NCBI RefSeq assembly: GCF_035751725.1
Contig: NZ_CP142104.1
Span: 4,092,001 to 4,156,000, forward strand
Origin: Pseudomonas frederiksbergensis
Lineage (GTDB): Bacteria > Pseudomonadota > Gammaproteobacteria > Pseudomonadales > Pseudomonadaceae
Length of the DNA: 64,000 nucleotides
Direction of reading: 5' to 3'
Shown: in pieces, positions 9,112 to 18,510 of the stretch
Layout: every line of letters begins with the position of its first letter
Position numbering within the stretch: the first letter of the stretch is position 1
The notes under the pieces: model-generated
Databases searched by the model: none
Told to the model about the DNA's origin: nothing
The model's input: only the letters and a program-made list of their open reading frames with translations
Position numbers and translations under genes: made by a program

Positions 9112-9219
9112 CCCTGTGGAGCGAGCCTGCCCGCGAAGGCGCGCTGTCAGTCGGACTATGTGCGACAGGTCGACCGCTTTCGCGAGCAGGCTCTCCCACA
9201 ACAGGCTCTCCCACAAAGG
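9112..9219. repeat. REP-type palindromic repeat cluster
   Basis: An intergenic cluster with TGTGGAGCGAGCCTGCCCGC and its imperfect inverse CGCGAGCAGGCTCTCCCACA, followed by a second partial ACAGGCTCTCCCACA. The two arms form a Pseudomonas-type bipartite REP (BIME-like) unit with about 40 bases between them. It lies just after tatD and could act as transcript-stabilising hairpin or attenuator. Confidence 0.7.
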
Positions 9220-9322
9220 GTTATCGATATCTGTTGATGCACATCAAAACCCCCCGCCCCTGAATAGCAGCAGAATACTGGCACCTTGCCGAAACTGTTT
9301 CCGCTATCAGAGAAGACCTACC

Positions 9323-10540
9323 ATGGGTGCCTGGCTTAGCAATATCTCGCTGAAGTACAAATTCTGGGCGGTCAACGCGGTCGCCTTTGCCACAACGCTG
9401 CTGTTGGTGCTCTATGCCATGCACCTGGAACAGCAGGTCCGAGGGGTAAGCCTGGGCCAAGTCTTCGCTGACCGCTTCAGTCAATATGCCGTGGCGGTGT
9501 TTGTGTTGATGCTGGCGATGCTGGGTGCATCGCAACTGTTGATCCGCTTTCTGCTCAGCCAGCTCAACACCTTGAAAGACGTGATGCTGCATGTGGAAAA
9601 AACCGGTGACCTGTCCGCCCGCGTGCCCCTGGCCTGCCGGGACGAGGTGGGCCAGATGGCTGCCGCGTTCAACGCAATGCAAGCCGGTTACCAACGCGTG
9701 GTGGATACCGTCGCCAGCACCGCACGACAACTGGACAGCGGCGCCGCTCGCCTCGCGTCGAGCATGAACGAAGTGCGCCACGGCATGCTCGGCCAGCAGA
9801 GCGAGACCGATCAGGCCGCCACGGCGATCAATGAGATGTCCGCCACGGTCTATCACATCGCCCAGCATGCCGGTGCCACCCGTGACCTGTCGAAAACCAC
9901 CGACGCCCTGGCCGGTAACGGCCGCGAGGTGGTCGGCCGCGTCCAGCAATCGATTACCGGGCTGTCCACGGGTGTGCAGCAGACCGCCGAGATGATCCAG
10001 CGCCTGGCCGAAGACAGTCAGAAAATCAACGGCGTCGTCAGCGTGATCCACAGCATCGCCGAGCAAACCAATCTGCTGGCCCTGAATGCCGCCATCGAAG
10101 CGGCACGCGCCGGTGAAATGGGCCGCGGTTTTGCCGTGGTGGCCGATGAGGTCCGCAACCTCGCCAAACGGGTCCAGACCTCGACGGATGAAATCACCAC
10201 CATGGTCTCGGCGTTGCAGGCGGGAACCCGCGACGCGGTGGATTTCATGCAGGAAAGTTCGCACAAGGCCGACGACTGCGTGCAGCAGGCGTGCGCGGCC
10301 GGCGAAGCATTGGCGCAGATCACCGAGGCGGTGGCGCAGATGCGCGAAAGCAACACCCAGATCGCCGTCGCGGCCGAGCAGCAAAGCCATGTCGCGGAAG
10401 AGATGAACCGGGCGGTGGTGAGTATTCGCGACGTGACCGAAAACACCGTGCGCCAGACCGTGGATTCGGCCACCACGAGTGATGAATTGGCGACGCTGGC
10501 GGGTGAGTTGAACAAGGCGATTGGGCAGTTGAAGCTTTAA
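9323..10540 (+). CDS. Methyl-accepting chemotaxis protein
   Basis: A 405-residue chemoreceptor. Two membrane segments (about residues 15-35 and 52-74) are separated by only about 17 residues, so there is almost no periplasmic sensor domain. A HAMP domain (about 76-130) and the cytoplasmic signalling domain follow, with the hairpin core [18 protein letters not shown] and [17 protein letters not shown], which contacts CheW and CheA. It may sense an intramembrane or cytoplasmic signal, or energy state; that is inference from the missing sensor. The start at 9323 is the ATG of [15 protein letters not shown]; the frame stays open upstream through the REP cluster, which is not coding. Confidence 0.9.
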   Translation: MGAWLSNISLKYKFWAVNAVAFATTLLLVLYAMHLEQQVRGVSLGQVFADRFSQYAVAVFVLMLAMLGASQLLIRFLLSQLNTLKDVMLHVEKTGDLSARVPLACRDEVGQMAAAFNAMQAGYQRVVDTVASTARQLDSGAARLASSMNEVRHGMLGQQSETDQAATAINEMSATVYHIAQHAGATRDLSKTTDALAGNGREVVGRVQQSITGLSTGVQQTAEMIQRLAEDSQKINGVVSVIHSIAEQTNLLALNAAIEAARAGEMGRGFAVVADEVRNLAKRVQTSTDEITTMVSALQAGTRDAVDFMQESSHKADDCVQQACAAGEALAQITEAVAQMRESNTQIAVAAEQQSHVAEEMNRAVVSIRDVTENTVRQTVDSATTSDELATLAGELNKAIGQLKL

Positions 10541-10562
10541 CCCCCTGAACAAATGGAAATCC

Positions 10563-10595
10563 GTAGCGAGGGAGCAAGCTCTCTCGCCACAAAAG
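10563..10595. repeat. REP-type palindrome
   Basis: Inverted repeat GCGAGGGAGCAAGCTCTCTCGC flanked by GTA and CACAAAAG, of the dispersed Pseudomonas REP type also seen at 14436 and 24362. It follows the chemoreceptor stop by about 20 bases and may serve as its terminator. Confidence 0.7.
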
Positions 10596-10706
10596 CCTTA
10601 TAGCTATGACCAGCTATCGCCACGATAGCCAACCGCGATTCGCCGCCCTGCCCGTCCCGACCTATCCTTCGGTTATTCGGTTTCAATGAACTCAAGGAAT
10701 AGCATC

Positions 10707-11069
10707 ATGGGCAAACGTCACCCCAACCTTCCGGCCTGGCAATGGCGCGCCTACCCCGACAATCATCGCCACCCGACCAACCTGGTGCTGCATCTGATCG
10801 CGGTGCCGTTGTTCATCGTGGCCTTCCTGCTGATCATCTCCGGCGTGTTCAGCCTGAGCCTGGGCGACGTCGCCATCGGCGTCATCGGCCTGCTCGCCGC
10901 ACTCGGGCTGCAACGCCATGGCCACAGCCTGGAAGCACAAGCCTCCGAGCCGTTCAGTGATCGCAAGGACGCCATGTCGCGCCTGCTGGTGGAGCAATTC
11001 CTGACGTTTCCGCGTTTTTTTCTCAGCGGTGGCTGGTGGCGCGCCTGGCGGGATCGCCACCGCCACTGA
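10707..11069 (+). CDS. Mpo1-like (DUF962/YGL010w) membrane protein
   Basis: A 120-residue protein with two hydrophobic helices (about residues 27-48 and 50-70) between polar ends. The segments HPTNLVLHLIAVPLFIVAF, GLQRHGHSLEAQASEPF and EQFLTFPRFFLSGGWWRAW match the DUF962 family that includes yeast Mpo1, an Fe(II) dioxygenase of long-chain 2-hydroxy fatty acids. The conserved histidines of the family are present in HLIAVP and GHSLEAQ. Activity in bacteria is not established. The ATG at 10707 follows AAGGAATAGC; an in-frame ATG at 10686 has no ribosome site. Confidence 0.85.
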   Translation: MGKRHPNLPAWQWRAYPDNHRHPTNLVLHLIAVPLFIVAFLLIISGVFSLSLGDVAIGVIGLLAALGLQRHGHSLEAQASEPFSDRKDAMSRLLVEQFLTFPRFFLSGGWWRAWRDRHRH

Positions 11070-11083
11070 ATGACCGTGACACC

Positions 11084-11881
11084 TCAGCCGAAAATCGTCA
11101 CGGTTTGCCGACTCATGGCGATCAGGCGCCCATCGGCGCTCCAGAATTTCGCCGCGACATGACCGTAGCCGTCCTGGGCATGCTCGATCTCGGCCAGGTA
11201 CTGGCACCAATCCAACGTCGTGAGCGCCAGCAACGGCTGGACGAATTCGATGGTCCAGGTCAGCGTGCTGCCCGGCGCCATTTGGGTGAGGTGCGGTAAC
11301 AGTGCCGGGGGCCAGGCGTCCACCAGCGCCAGGATATGCCCCTCGTCCAGCGGTTGTTCCTTCACATCGCCGCGCAAGCGCACCCAGCCGCCCATGCTGC
11401 GGGATTTGTTGCCGGTGAACGGCAGCCCGCCGACGCTCCAGCGCATCGCCAGGTGCCGCATGAATTCCGGCGTTGCGCCCTTGACGTAGGGCAACTCCTG
11501 GCATTGCTCGACATCCGTGAACTCGGGGGCGGGGTCAGCGGGCACCGACACGACCGAAGATCGTGACGCGCCAAAGCTGCCTTGCACCACGGTCACGACC
11601 TCACCGTTCTGCATCGCACGCCCCAGAACCTGGCTGACGGCCTTGCCTTCACGCAATACATCGACTTGAAAACTGACGGGAATGTCGGGCGCGACCGGGC
11701 CGACAAAGGTGATCGCCAGCGAGCGCACCGGACGATCCGCCGGGACCTGCGCCCGCATCGCTTCGTATTGCAGCGCCGCCACCAGGCCGCCAAAACTGGC
11801 ACGCCCCTGCCCCCATTCCGGCGGGATCACAACGGCGTCTGGCTGATGGCGCACGGCATCGATCAAATCGGAGAAGCGCAT
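11084..11881 (-). CDS. Acyl-CoA thioesterase family protein (double hotdog, TesB-like)
   Basis: A 265-residue protein with two hotdog halves (about residues 1-120 and 130-265). The first half has PPEWGQGRASFGGLVAALQY and RSLAITFVGPVAPD, the second has LTWTIEFVQPLLAL and YGHVAAKFWSADGRLIAMSRQTV. These match the acyl-CoA thioesterase II-like family (Acyl-CoA_thioesterase C-terminal region, 4HBT_3). It probably hydrolyses acyl-CoA esters in the cytosol; chain-length preference is unknown. The gene is convergent with the Mpo1-like gene, 14 bases apart. Confidence 0.87.
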   Translation of the reverse strand: MRFSDLIDAVRHQPDAVVIPPEWGQGRASFGGLVAALQYEAMRAQVPADRPVRSLAITFVGPVAPDIPVSFQVDVLREGKAVSQVLGRAMQNGEVVTVVQGSFGASRSSVVSVPADPAPEFTDVEQCQELPYVKGATPEFMRHLAMRWSVGGLPFTGNKSRSMGGWVRLRGDVKEQPLDEGHILALVDAWPPALLPHLTQMAPGSTLTWTIEFVQPLLALTTLDWCQYLAEIEHAQDGYGHVAAKFWSADGRLIAMSRQTVTIFG

Positions 11882-12016
11882 GTCGACCTCTAGAAGCAGC
11901 GGAAAAAGATGAAGGGATCTTACCCAGCCAGGACAAGCGACACAGCGCTCATTCCGGCCAAAGAGACTGACAGAAAAGCCGTGGTTCTGAATATCCCACC
12001 GGGGTTATGGCTAGAT

Positions 12017-12778
12017 TCAGGATTTATCGAAACAACTGGCGATCAGTTTATCCAGCACGCGGTCGGACTTGGCCTCGGCTTTTTCCATGGTGATTCGCCA
12101 GACCGGTACACAGGGCTGCAGGTCGGATTCCTGCTCGGCACGCGCCAGCCATTGCCAGCAATCATGCCAATCCCCCAGGACGCCCTGGGCAGACTTGAGC
12201 CGTGGCATGGCCGCTTCCGGCAGGCGATCGAGTTCCGGATAGGCTTCGATGGCATAGCGCACGCGCTTGATCAGCAGACGTAATCGGTGACGGTCATGGG
12301 CGGGATCGCGCAGGGCCTCGCCGAGTTTTTTCCATTGTTTGTCGAGGCGTTTTTCGATGCGTTTGCGCAGCCCGGCCAGCAGGCCTTGGCGCTGGGCAGC
12401 ACGGATGAAGCGTGGGAACGCGTCGAGGATCATCAGCAAGTGCGCCAGCTCGGGGCTGCTGGCCACGGCGGGATAAGCCTCGGCCATTTGCACCTGGCGC
12501 CGTTGCGCCGCCTCGGTCTTGCCGTGTTTTTCCAGATAAGCCGCCAGCACTTCGCGGTCGCGCAAGGGCGTGGTCAGGGTGCCCACTGCCGACGCGGCTG
12601 TTTCCAGCTGCTCGACACCGGGCAATCCACGCAGCGGACGAAGCAGGCTGCGCAAACGGCGAACCGTGGTCCGCAGGTCATGCAGCGCTTCGCTGTCGGT
12701 TTGGGCATTCAAGCGGGCCTGGCAGGCCAACAGGCGGACTTCCAGGCCCAGTATCCGGGCCACCAGCCGATCGATCAT
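12017..12778 (-). CDS. CHAD domain-containing protein
   Basis: A 253-residue all-helical CHAD protein. The conserved HDLRTTVRRLRSLLRPLRG (about residue 34) carries the family's basic helix with histidine, and HRLRLLIKRVRYAIEAYPEL is the second conserved helix pair. CHAD domains bind inorganic polyphosphate through basic residues, so a polyphosphate-linked role is plausible. The start at 12778 (MIDRLVARILGLEV) follows GGAG; upstream in-frame ATGs lie in or next to a REP palindrome (12806-12871) and are less likely. Confidence 0.82.
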   Translation of the reverse strand: MIDRLVARILGLEVRLLACQARLNAQTDSEALHDLRTTVRRLRSLLRPLRGLPGVEQLETAASAVGTLTTPLRDREVLAAYLEKHGKTEAAQRRQVQMAEAYPAVASSPELAHLLMILDAFPRFIRAAQRQGLLAGLRKRIEKRLDKQWKKLGEALRDPAHDRHRLRLLIKRVRYAIEAYPELDRLPEAAMPRLKSAQGVLGDWHDCWQWLARAEQESDLQPCVPVWRITMEKAEAKSDRVLDKLIASCFDKS

Positions 12779-12805
12779 GGGGGCGTACTCCATACGCAGC
12801 ATCAA

Positions 12806-12871
12806 GTTTCGAGTCGCGAGCCGCAAGTGGGGGCGATGCGTACCGTCCTCTTGCCGCTTGCAACTCGAAGC
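12806..12871. repeat. Inverted repeat (REP-like)
   Basis: Imperfect palindrome with arms TTTCGAGTCGCGAGCCGCAAG and CTTGCCGCTTGCAACTCGAAG about 24 bases apart. It sits between the CHAD gene and the small lipoprotein gene and belongs to a different REP class from the GGCGAGGGA type elsewhere in the window. Confidence 0.65.
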
Positions 12872-12883
12872 GCGCCGCTGTGT

Positions 12884-13174
12884 TTATCGTCCTGCGCGGG
12901 ATTCGCGAATGTAGAAGCGCGCCTTTTCGGCTTTCTTGGTGCAGCCCTCGAACGCTTCGAATTGCTGTTGGGTCTTGGCGCCGGTCAGCAACGACAGGGC
13001 CTTGGAATAACTCACGGTACCGGCGAAACCTTCGGCCTTGGCCAAGTCCAGTTCGCGCCATGCGCTGTCGAGTTGGCTGCCACAACTGTCGCGGTACGCG
13101 GTCTTGCCGGCACAACCGGCCAGGGCCAGAACCATCAGGGATGCCACCAAGGGCAGGCAGATCCGGGCTTTCAT
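12884..13174 (-). CDS. Small lipoprotein, unknown function
   Basis: A 96-residue protein with a lipoprotein signal peptide: MKARICLPLVASLMVLALAGC, where LALAGC is the lipobox and Cys21 the lipidation site. The mature part (CAGKTAYRDSCGSQLDSAWREL...) is helical, has two further cysteines (Cys31 and the one in EGCTKKAEKA) that could form a disulfide, and ends basic. Probably outer-membrane anchored, as residues +2/+3 are Ala-Gly rather than Asp. The ATG at 13174 follows GAGGTG at 8 bases, better than the ATG three codons upstream. Function unknown. Confidence 0.8.
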   Translation of the reverse strand: MKARICLPLVASLMVLALAGCAGKTAYRDSCGSQLDSAWRELDLAKAEGFAGTVSYSKALSLLTGAKTQQQFEAFEGCTKKAEKARFYIRESRAGR

Positions 13175-13382
13175 CGATAACACCTCAAGTCAGGTCAACA
13201 GTCGTGCTGGTAAGACGGTTTCGCCGGGAAAAAGTGCCTCGGCGCCACCGGTATATTCAAGTGTGGACGAGAATACGCAAATGCCGTCGTGGCGTGTCAA
13301 AAAACGACGTTCACGCCACAACGATTTGAGCCGGGCCGTCGATCAGTGCATTGTTGACGTCTGTTCGACGAGAGGCCACCTC

Positions 13383-14420
13383 ATGACAAAACGTGTCGCA
13401 TTGGTATTGGGCTCGGGCGGCGCCCGGGGCTATGCCCATATCGGAGTGATCGAGGAGATCGAACGGCGCGGCTACGACATTGCCTGTATCGCCGGTTGCT
13501 CCATGGGCGCCGTCGTGGGCGGCATCTACGCCGCCGGCAAGCTCGAGGATTACCGCAACTGGATCGAAAGCCTCGATTACCTGGACGTGTTGCGGCTGGT
13601 GGACGTCAGTTTTCGTCTCGGGGCGATTCGTGGCGAGAAGGTATTCGGGCAGATCCGCAAGATTGTCGGCGAGCTCAACATCGAAGAACTGCGCATTCCC
13701 TATACGGCGGTCGCCACCGACCTGACCAACCAACAGGAAATCTGGTTCCAGGAAGGTTGCCTGCACCAGGCAATGCGCGCCTCGGCGGCCATTCCCAGCC
13801 TGTTCACCCCGGTGATGCAAGGCAACCGCATGCTGGTAGATGGCGGCCTGCTCAACCCTCTGCCGATCGTGCCGGTGGTGTCGAGCCATTGCGACCTGAT
13901 CATTGCGGTCAACCTCAACGCCACCAACCAGAAGCAATACCGGTTGCCTGTCATCCAGCGCCCCGCCGCGTTCCGGCGTCGCTTCGACACCTTGGTCAGT
14001 TCCCTCGGGTCACGGTTGCCATTTCGCCGCAAACAGGCCGAGCAATTATTGTTGCTGGAACAGGAAGCGCTGAAAGCCGAAGCCGCGGATATCAACCCCT
14101 GGATCGAATCCGCTGAGCCGGAAGGCCAACAACCCGCCGCCGCGCCAGAGAGCGATGGGGCGCCGAAATCCGCCACCGGCTCGTTCATCATCGATAACGT
14201 CGGGCCCGCGTCGCTGCTGGATCTGATCAACCAGAGCTTCGAGGTGATGCAGACCTCGCTCGCCCAGTACAAGATTGCCGGTTATCCACCGGACGTGCTG
14301 ATCAACGTGCCAAAACGGGTGTGCCGGTTCTTCGAGTTCTACAAGGCGCCGGAACTGATCGCGCTGGGACGGGAGATTGCCCGGGATACGTTGGATCGGT
14401 ATGAGAGTGAGCAGAATTGA
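13383..14420 (+). CDS. Patatin-like phospholipase family protein (RssA-like)
   Basis: A 345-residue patatin-fold lipid hydrolase. The oxyanion hole is GSGGARGYAHIG (residues 10-21), the nucleophile elbow is GCSMG (Ser40), and the catalytic aspartate is in LVDGGLLNP (Asp153). It is cytoplasmic, with no signal peptide. The family resembles RssA/NTE-type phospholipases. The C-terminal region (about 215-345) contains a low-complexity PEGQQPAAAPESDGAPKSA linker before a conserved helical end. The ATG at 13383 follows GAGAGGCC. The gene is convergent with kdpE. Confidence 0.9.
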   Translation: MTKRVALVLGSGGARGYAHIGVIEEIERRGYDIACIAGCSMGAVVGGIYAAGKLEDYRNWIESLDYLDVLRLVDVSFRLGAIRGEKVFGQIRKIVGELNIEELRIPYTAVATDLTNQQEIWFQEGCLHQAMRASAAIPSLFTPVMQGNRMLVDGGLLNPLPIVPVVSSHCDLIIAVNLNATNQKQYRLPVIQRPAAFRRRFDTLVSSLGSRLPFRRKQAEQLLLLEQEALKAEAADINPWIESAEPEGQQPAAAPESDGAPKSATGSFIIDNVGPASLLDLINQSFEVMQTSLAQYKIAGYPPDVLINVPKRVCRFFEFYKAPELIALGREIARDTLDRYESEQN

Positions 14421-14435
14421 AGTCGCTTGGATTTC

Positions 14436-14470
14436 CTGTGGCGAGGGGATTTATCCCCTCGCCACAACAG
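14436..14470. terminator. REP palindrome / likely bidirectional terminator
   Basis: A near-perfect stem: TGTGGCGAGGGGAT pairs with ATCCCCTCGCCACA around a TT loop. It lies between the convergent ends of the patatin gene and kdpE and belongs to the dispersed REP class. It could stop transcription from both sides, although there is no strong T tract. Confidence 0.65.
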
Positions 14471-14477
14471 CGTCAAA

Positions 14478-15176
14478 TCAAGCGCCACCCTCTTCCAACA
14501 ACCGATACCCCACCCCCGCTTCAGTCACGATAAACCGAGGCCGGGTCGGATCGTCGGCGAGTTTCTGGCGCAGGTGACCGACGACGATGCGCAGGTAATG
14601 GCTGTCTTCGACGTGGGTCGGGCCCCAGATGTCCTTGAGCAATTGCTGCTGGGTGATGACGCGTCCCGGATGCCGCGCCAGTTGCGCCAGCACCGCGTAC
14701 TCCTTGCGGGTCAGGGCCACTTCGGTGCCGTCCAGCAGGACCCGGCGATAAGCCAGGTCCACCGTCAACGGACCGAAGGTCAGCGCCGCCGGCGCCGCCT
14801 CGCCTGTCGGCGCCTGGCGCAGCAACGCACGCACGCGGGCCAGGAACTCCTGGATGCCAAAAGGCTTGGTCACGTAGTCATTGGCGCCGTTGTCCAGCGC
14901 CTCGACTTTCTGCGCTTCGCTGGCGCGCACCGAGAGAACCAGCACCGGCACCGTCGACCACTCGCGAAATTCGCGCAATACCTGCTGGCCGTCCATGTCC
15001 GGCAGGCCCAGGTCGAGTACCAACAGATCCGGCTTGTTCAACGCCGCCTGGGCCAAGCCCTCGGCCCCCGTCTCGGCCTCGAGCACCTTGTAGCCTTGAG
15101 AGGCCAGGCTGATGCGCAAAAATTTGCGGATCTGCGGTTCATCGTCAATGACCAAAAGGGTCGCGCTCTGGCTCAT
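14478..15176 (-). CDS. kdpE: Two-component response regulator KdpE
   Basis: A 232-residue OmpR-type regulator. The receiver domain (1-120) has the acidic pocket VIDDEP (Asp11, Asp12), phospho-acceptor Asp55 in LVLDLGLPD, and Lys104 in YVTKPFG. The winged-helix DNA-binding domain (about 130-228) ends with EDSHYLRIVVGHLRQKLADDP and FIVTEAGVGYRL. It activates kdpFABC when phosphorylated by KdpD. It is the last gene of the kdp operon, 48 bases after kdpD. Confidence 0.95.
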   Translation of the reverse strand: MSQSATLLVIDDEPQIRKFLRISLASQGYKVLEAETGAEGLAQAALNKPDLLVLDLGLPDMDGQQVLREFREWSTVPVLVLSVRASEAQKVEALDNGANDYVTKPFGIQEFLARVRALLRQAPTGEAAPAALTFGPLTVDLAYRRVLLDGTEVALTRKEYAVLAQLARHPGRVITQQQLLKDIWGPTHVEDSHYLRIVVGHLRQKLADDPTRPRFIVTEAGVGYRLLEEGGA

Positions 15177-15224
15177 GAGGTCCGTTCATCGTAATCAAGT
15201 GGCGCGAGCATAACGCAGCGCCGG

Positions 15225-17876
15225 TCAGGCTTCATCGTCCATCCCCGGTTGTGCCTGCAAGGGCAGGTGCAGCGTGATGCAGGTGCCGCGACCGTCGAGG
15301 CCGTCATCAACACTGATCCGCCCGCCATGGGCCCCGACCATGCCCTGGCAGATCGCCAATCCCAGTCCGGTGCCCTGCCCGCCTCGATCGCCGCGCGCAG
15401 CGGTGTAGAACATGTCGAAAATCTTTTCCCGCTCTTGCTCGGGGATACCCGGCCCTTCATCCGCCACGGCGAACAGGATTTCTTCCGCCGTCGCCTCGGC
15501 GCTGAGCAGCAATCGCCCGTGGGCCGGGGAAAATCGCGCGGCGTTCTCCAGCACGTTGACCAGGGCCTGTTCGATCAGCGCGGCGTGGACATACAGCAAC
15601 GGCAAGCCGACCGGCACCTCGACCCTGACCGCCAGCGGTGCCAGCACCGCCCGCAGGCGGTTCAACGCACTGGCGACGATGTCGGCGGGCGACACCCAAT
15701 CGCGCGCCAGCTTCAGCGCGCCATGGCCGAGACGGGTCATGTCCAGCAGGTTCTGGATATAACGATCCAGGCGCTCGGCCTCGTCGCGAGTGCCTTCGAG
15801 CAGTTCGCGGCGGTCGTCCAGCGGGATCGCCTCGCCCAGTGCCAGCAGGCTGTCGATGCTGCCGCGCATGGACGTCAGCGGCGTGCGCAAATCATGGGAG
15901 ACAGACGCGAGCAAGGCACTGCGCAGCTGTTCGGTTTCGCCGTGCAGGCGCGCCGCTTCCAGATCCTGCGCCAGTTGCGCCCGCGCCAGCGCCTGGGCCA
16001 GCGGTTGGCTGAGGGCCGCCAGCAAGCGACGGCGCTGGCCGCTCAAGGGTTTGCCATCCTTCGGGCACACGCCCAACAGCCCCAGCGGGCCGCCCTCGCT
16101 CGACAAGGGCCACCACCACCAGCGCCCGGACGGTAACGTCGCGGTACCGGCACCGGCCGGTTGGTCGTGTTGCCAGGACCAGTCCGCGGCGGCGCGCTCG
16201 GCCTCGGTGAACGTCAACGGCTCGGCGGTCTCGACCTTCCAACCCTGGGCGCCGTCGCGGTTGAGCAGGCACAGTTGCAAGTCATCCTCGCTGTCGAGGT
16301 GCTGCACGGCGGCACTGATCACGGCCTGGCGATCCGTGGCGGCGGTGAGCTTACGTGACAGATCGAGCAGTTCGCCAGTTTCCTGCTGGGTGTCGCGCAG
16401 TGCTTGCAACTGACGACGCTGGCGAGCCGCGAGATTGCCCGTCAGGGCTGCCATCAGCAGGAAAAACACCAGCGTCAGCACGTCTTCTTCACGCTGGATC
16501 GTCAGGGAAAAATTCGGCGGGATAAACAGAAAATCGTAGGCCAGGAATGACAACGCGGCACACGCCAGCGCCGGCCCAAGGCTGCTGCGAACCGCCACCA
16601 GCAACACCGCCATCAGAAACACCAGGGAAATGTTCGGCAGCGCCAGCAGCCCTGAGACGCCCCAGGCCAAGGCGCTGGCAGCCACCGTTGCCGCGAGCGC
16701 CAGGGCATAGTCGAAACCGGTCGCGAGGGTACTCGGGCTCAGGCGCGTGGGCGGTGGCGATTCATCGCGGTCCAACACGTTGATTTCCAGGCCACGGGCA
16801 TTGCGCAACAGTCGCGAAGCCAGGCCGCCGCCAAACAATCGTCGACGCAGACGCCGCCGGGACTGGCCCACCAACAGCAACGTGGCGCGGCGTTGCTGGG
16901 CGTGCTGGATCAAGGTCCTGGCAACCTCCCCGGCGCGCAGTGACACCACCTCCCCACCCAGCCGCTCGGCCAACTGCTGGGCACTCTGCAAACGCTGGCG
17001 CGACGACTCATCCCGTGCCCCGCCGTTATCCACATGCACCACGCTCCAGGGCAGATGCCGGCGCTGGGCAACGCGGCTGGCGTGGCGCACCAGCCGTTCG
17101 GCCTGCAAGTCGCCGTCCACGCCCACCAGCAACCGACCGCGCACCGCCGGCGCCGACTGGCCCAGTTGCCGATAGCCTTGCGCCAGATCTTCGTCCACCT
17201 GCGCCGCCGCGGTCTGCATCGCCAGCTCGCGCAATGCGGTGAGATTGGTCTGGGTAAAAAACGCATCGATGGCCGCCCGCGCCTGCTCTGGCACGTAGAC
17301 CTTGCCATCGCGCAGGCGCTCCAGCAGCTCTCGCGGTGGCAGGTCGATCAGCAGCAGCTCATCGGCCTCCTGCAACACCCAGTCCGGCAGCGTCTCGCGC
17401 ACTTGTACGCCGGTGATGCCGCGCACTTGATCGTTGAGGCTTTCCAAATGCTGGACGTTCACCGTCGTGTAGACATCGATGCCAGCCGCGAGCAATTCCT
17501 GGATGTCTTGCCAGCGCTTGGCGTGGCGACTGCCAGGAGCGTTGCTGTGGGCCAGTTCATCCACCAGCACCAGGCTCGGGCGGGCCGACAGCAGACCGTC
17601 GAGGTCCATTTCCTCGAGCATCACGCCGCGATACTCCGAACGCACCAGCGGCTGCTGCACCAGGCCATTCAATAGCGCTTCGGTCTCGGCGCGCCCATGG
17701 GTCTCGACCACACCGGCGATGACGTTCGTGCCTTGGCGCAACCGGGCGTGGGCCGCTTGCAGCATGGCGAAGGTCTTGCCGACCCCCGGGGCGGCGCCCA
17801 GGAAGACCTTGAGACGGCCACGGTCGTGGCGCGGCAGATTGGCTAATAGTGCATCGGCGCGGCCGGAGTCGCTCAT
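15225..17876 (-). CDS. kdpD: Potassium sensor histidine kinase KdpD
   Basis: An 883-residue sensor kinase. The N-terminal KdpD domain has Walker A GAAPGVGKT (27-35). A universal-stress-protein-like domain spans about 235-365 with GQSRRRLRRRLFGG. Four close membrane helices (DUF4118, about 390-490) are followed by a GAF-like region, the dimerisation helix with the phospho-histidine in SVSHDLRTPLTSMRG, and an ATPase domain with FAVADEGPGIP and GTGLGLAIC. It senses low potassium or osmotic stress and phosphorylates KdpE. Located 41 bases after kdpC in the operon. Confidence 0.96.
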   Translation of the reverse strand: MSDSGRADALLANLPRHDRGRLKVFLGAAPGVGKTFAMLQAAHARLRQGTNVIAGVVETHGRAETEALLNGLVQQPLVRSEYRGVMLEEMDLDGLLSARPSLVLVDELAHSNAPGSRHAKRWQDIQELLAAGIDVYTTVNVQHLESLNDQVRGITGVQVRETLPDWVLQEADELLLIDLPPRELLERLRDGKVYVPEQARAAIDAFFTQTNLTALRELAMQTAAAQVDEDLAQGYRQLGQSAPAVRGRLLVGVDGDLQAERLVRHASRVAQRRHLPWSVVHVDNGGARDESSRQRLQSAQQLAERLGGEVVSLRAGEVARTLIQHAQQRRATLLLVGQSRRRLRRRLFGGGLASRLLRNARGLEINVLDRDESPPPTRLSPSTLATGFDYALALAATVAASALAWGVSGLLALPNISLVFLMAVLLVAVRSSLGPALACAALSFLAYDFLFIPPNFSLTIQREEDVLTLVFFLLMAALTGNLAARQRRQLQALRDTQQETGELLDLSRKLTAATDRQAVISAAVQHLDSEDDLQLCLLNRDGAQGWKVETAEPLTFTEAERAAADWSWQHDQPAGAGTATLPSGRWWWWPLSSEGGPLGLLGVCPKDGKPLSGQRRRLLAALSQPLAQALARAQLAQDLEAARLHGETEQLRSALLASVSHDLRTPLTSMRGSIDSLLALGEAIPLDDRRELLEGTRDEAERLDRYIQNLLDMTRLGHGALKLARDWVSPADIVASALNRLRAVLAPLAVRVEVPVGLPLLYVHAALIEQALVNVLENAARFSPAHGRLLLSAEATAEEILFAVADEGPGIPEQEREKIFDMFYTAARGDRGGQGTGLGLAICQGMVGAHGGRISVDDGLDGRGTCITLHLPLQAQPGMDDEA

Positions 17877-17917
17877 GCTGGATCTCTTGTTTCAGGAATG
17901 GATGAAGTCTCAGGTTT

Positions 17918-18463
17918 CTACAGTTTTTCCAGGGCCATGTTCAGCGCCAGCACATTCACCACCGGCGGGCCCACCAGGGGTTGCTCGGTGTGGGTATCGA
18001 GCAACTGCTGCAACGTCGACACCGGCACATTCCTGGCGGCGGCGACACGCGCCAGTTGATAGGCAATCGCGGCCGGAGGCAAGTGCGGATCCAACCCGCT
18101 GCCGGAGGTGGTCAGCAGCGCCAGGGGCACCGCGCCCTGGCCAGGGACTTGGAGTTTATGGGCGTCATCGATCACGCGGGTGGCCAGCGCCGGATTGCTC
18201 GGAGAAAAGTTGCTCGCGCCACTGGCCACGGTCGCGAAGGCGCCCGCCGAAGGCCGTGGGTGAAACCAACCATCGCCGACAAAATCCTGGGCGATCAGCC
18301 GGGAACCGCGGACCTTGCCATCGGCATCATGGACCAGGCTACCGTTGGCCTGGTCCGGGAAGGCGATTTGCGCCACGCCGGTGACAATGAGTGGGTAAGC
18401 GATGCCGGTGATCAGGGTCATCAGGAGTAACAGGCTCAGGGCCGGGCGAATCAAGGTGAACAT
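17918..18463 (-). CDS. kdpC: Potassium-transporting ATPase subunit KdpC
   Basis: A 181-residue subunit with one N-terminal membrane helix (about residues 8-30, [21 protein letters not shown]) and a periplasmic domain. Family motifs are [39 protein letters not shown] and [17 protein letters not shown]. KdpC stabilises the KdpFABC complex and helps deliver K+ to KdpA. The ATG at 18463 follows CTGAGGATTTGAGA; the frame is open upstream to kdpB but the membrane helix and ribosome site fix this start. Confidence 0.95.
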   Translation of the reverse strand: MFTLIRPALSLLLLMTLITGIAYPLIVTGVAQIAFPDQANGSLVHDADGKVRGSRLIAQDFVGDGWFHPRPSAGAFATVASGASNFSPSNPALATRVIDDAHKLQVPGQGAVPLALLTTSGSGLDPHLPPAAIAYQLARVAAARNVPVSTLQQLLDTHTEQPLVGPPVVNVLALNMALEKL

Positions 18464-18510
18464 TCTCAAATCCTCAGGTGAAAACACATCTTTGATGGGT
18501 GTCCTCAGGC

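Noticed and set aside
9221..10552. A 443-codon open frame antisense to the chemoreceptor
   Set aside because: Typical GC-rich shadow frame full of His, Arg and Gly; the plus-strand frame has complete MCP domains.
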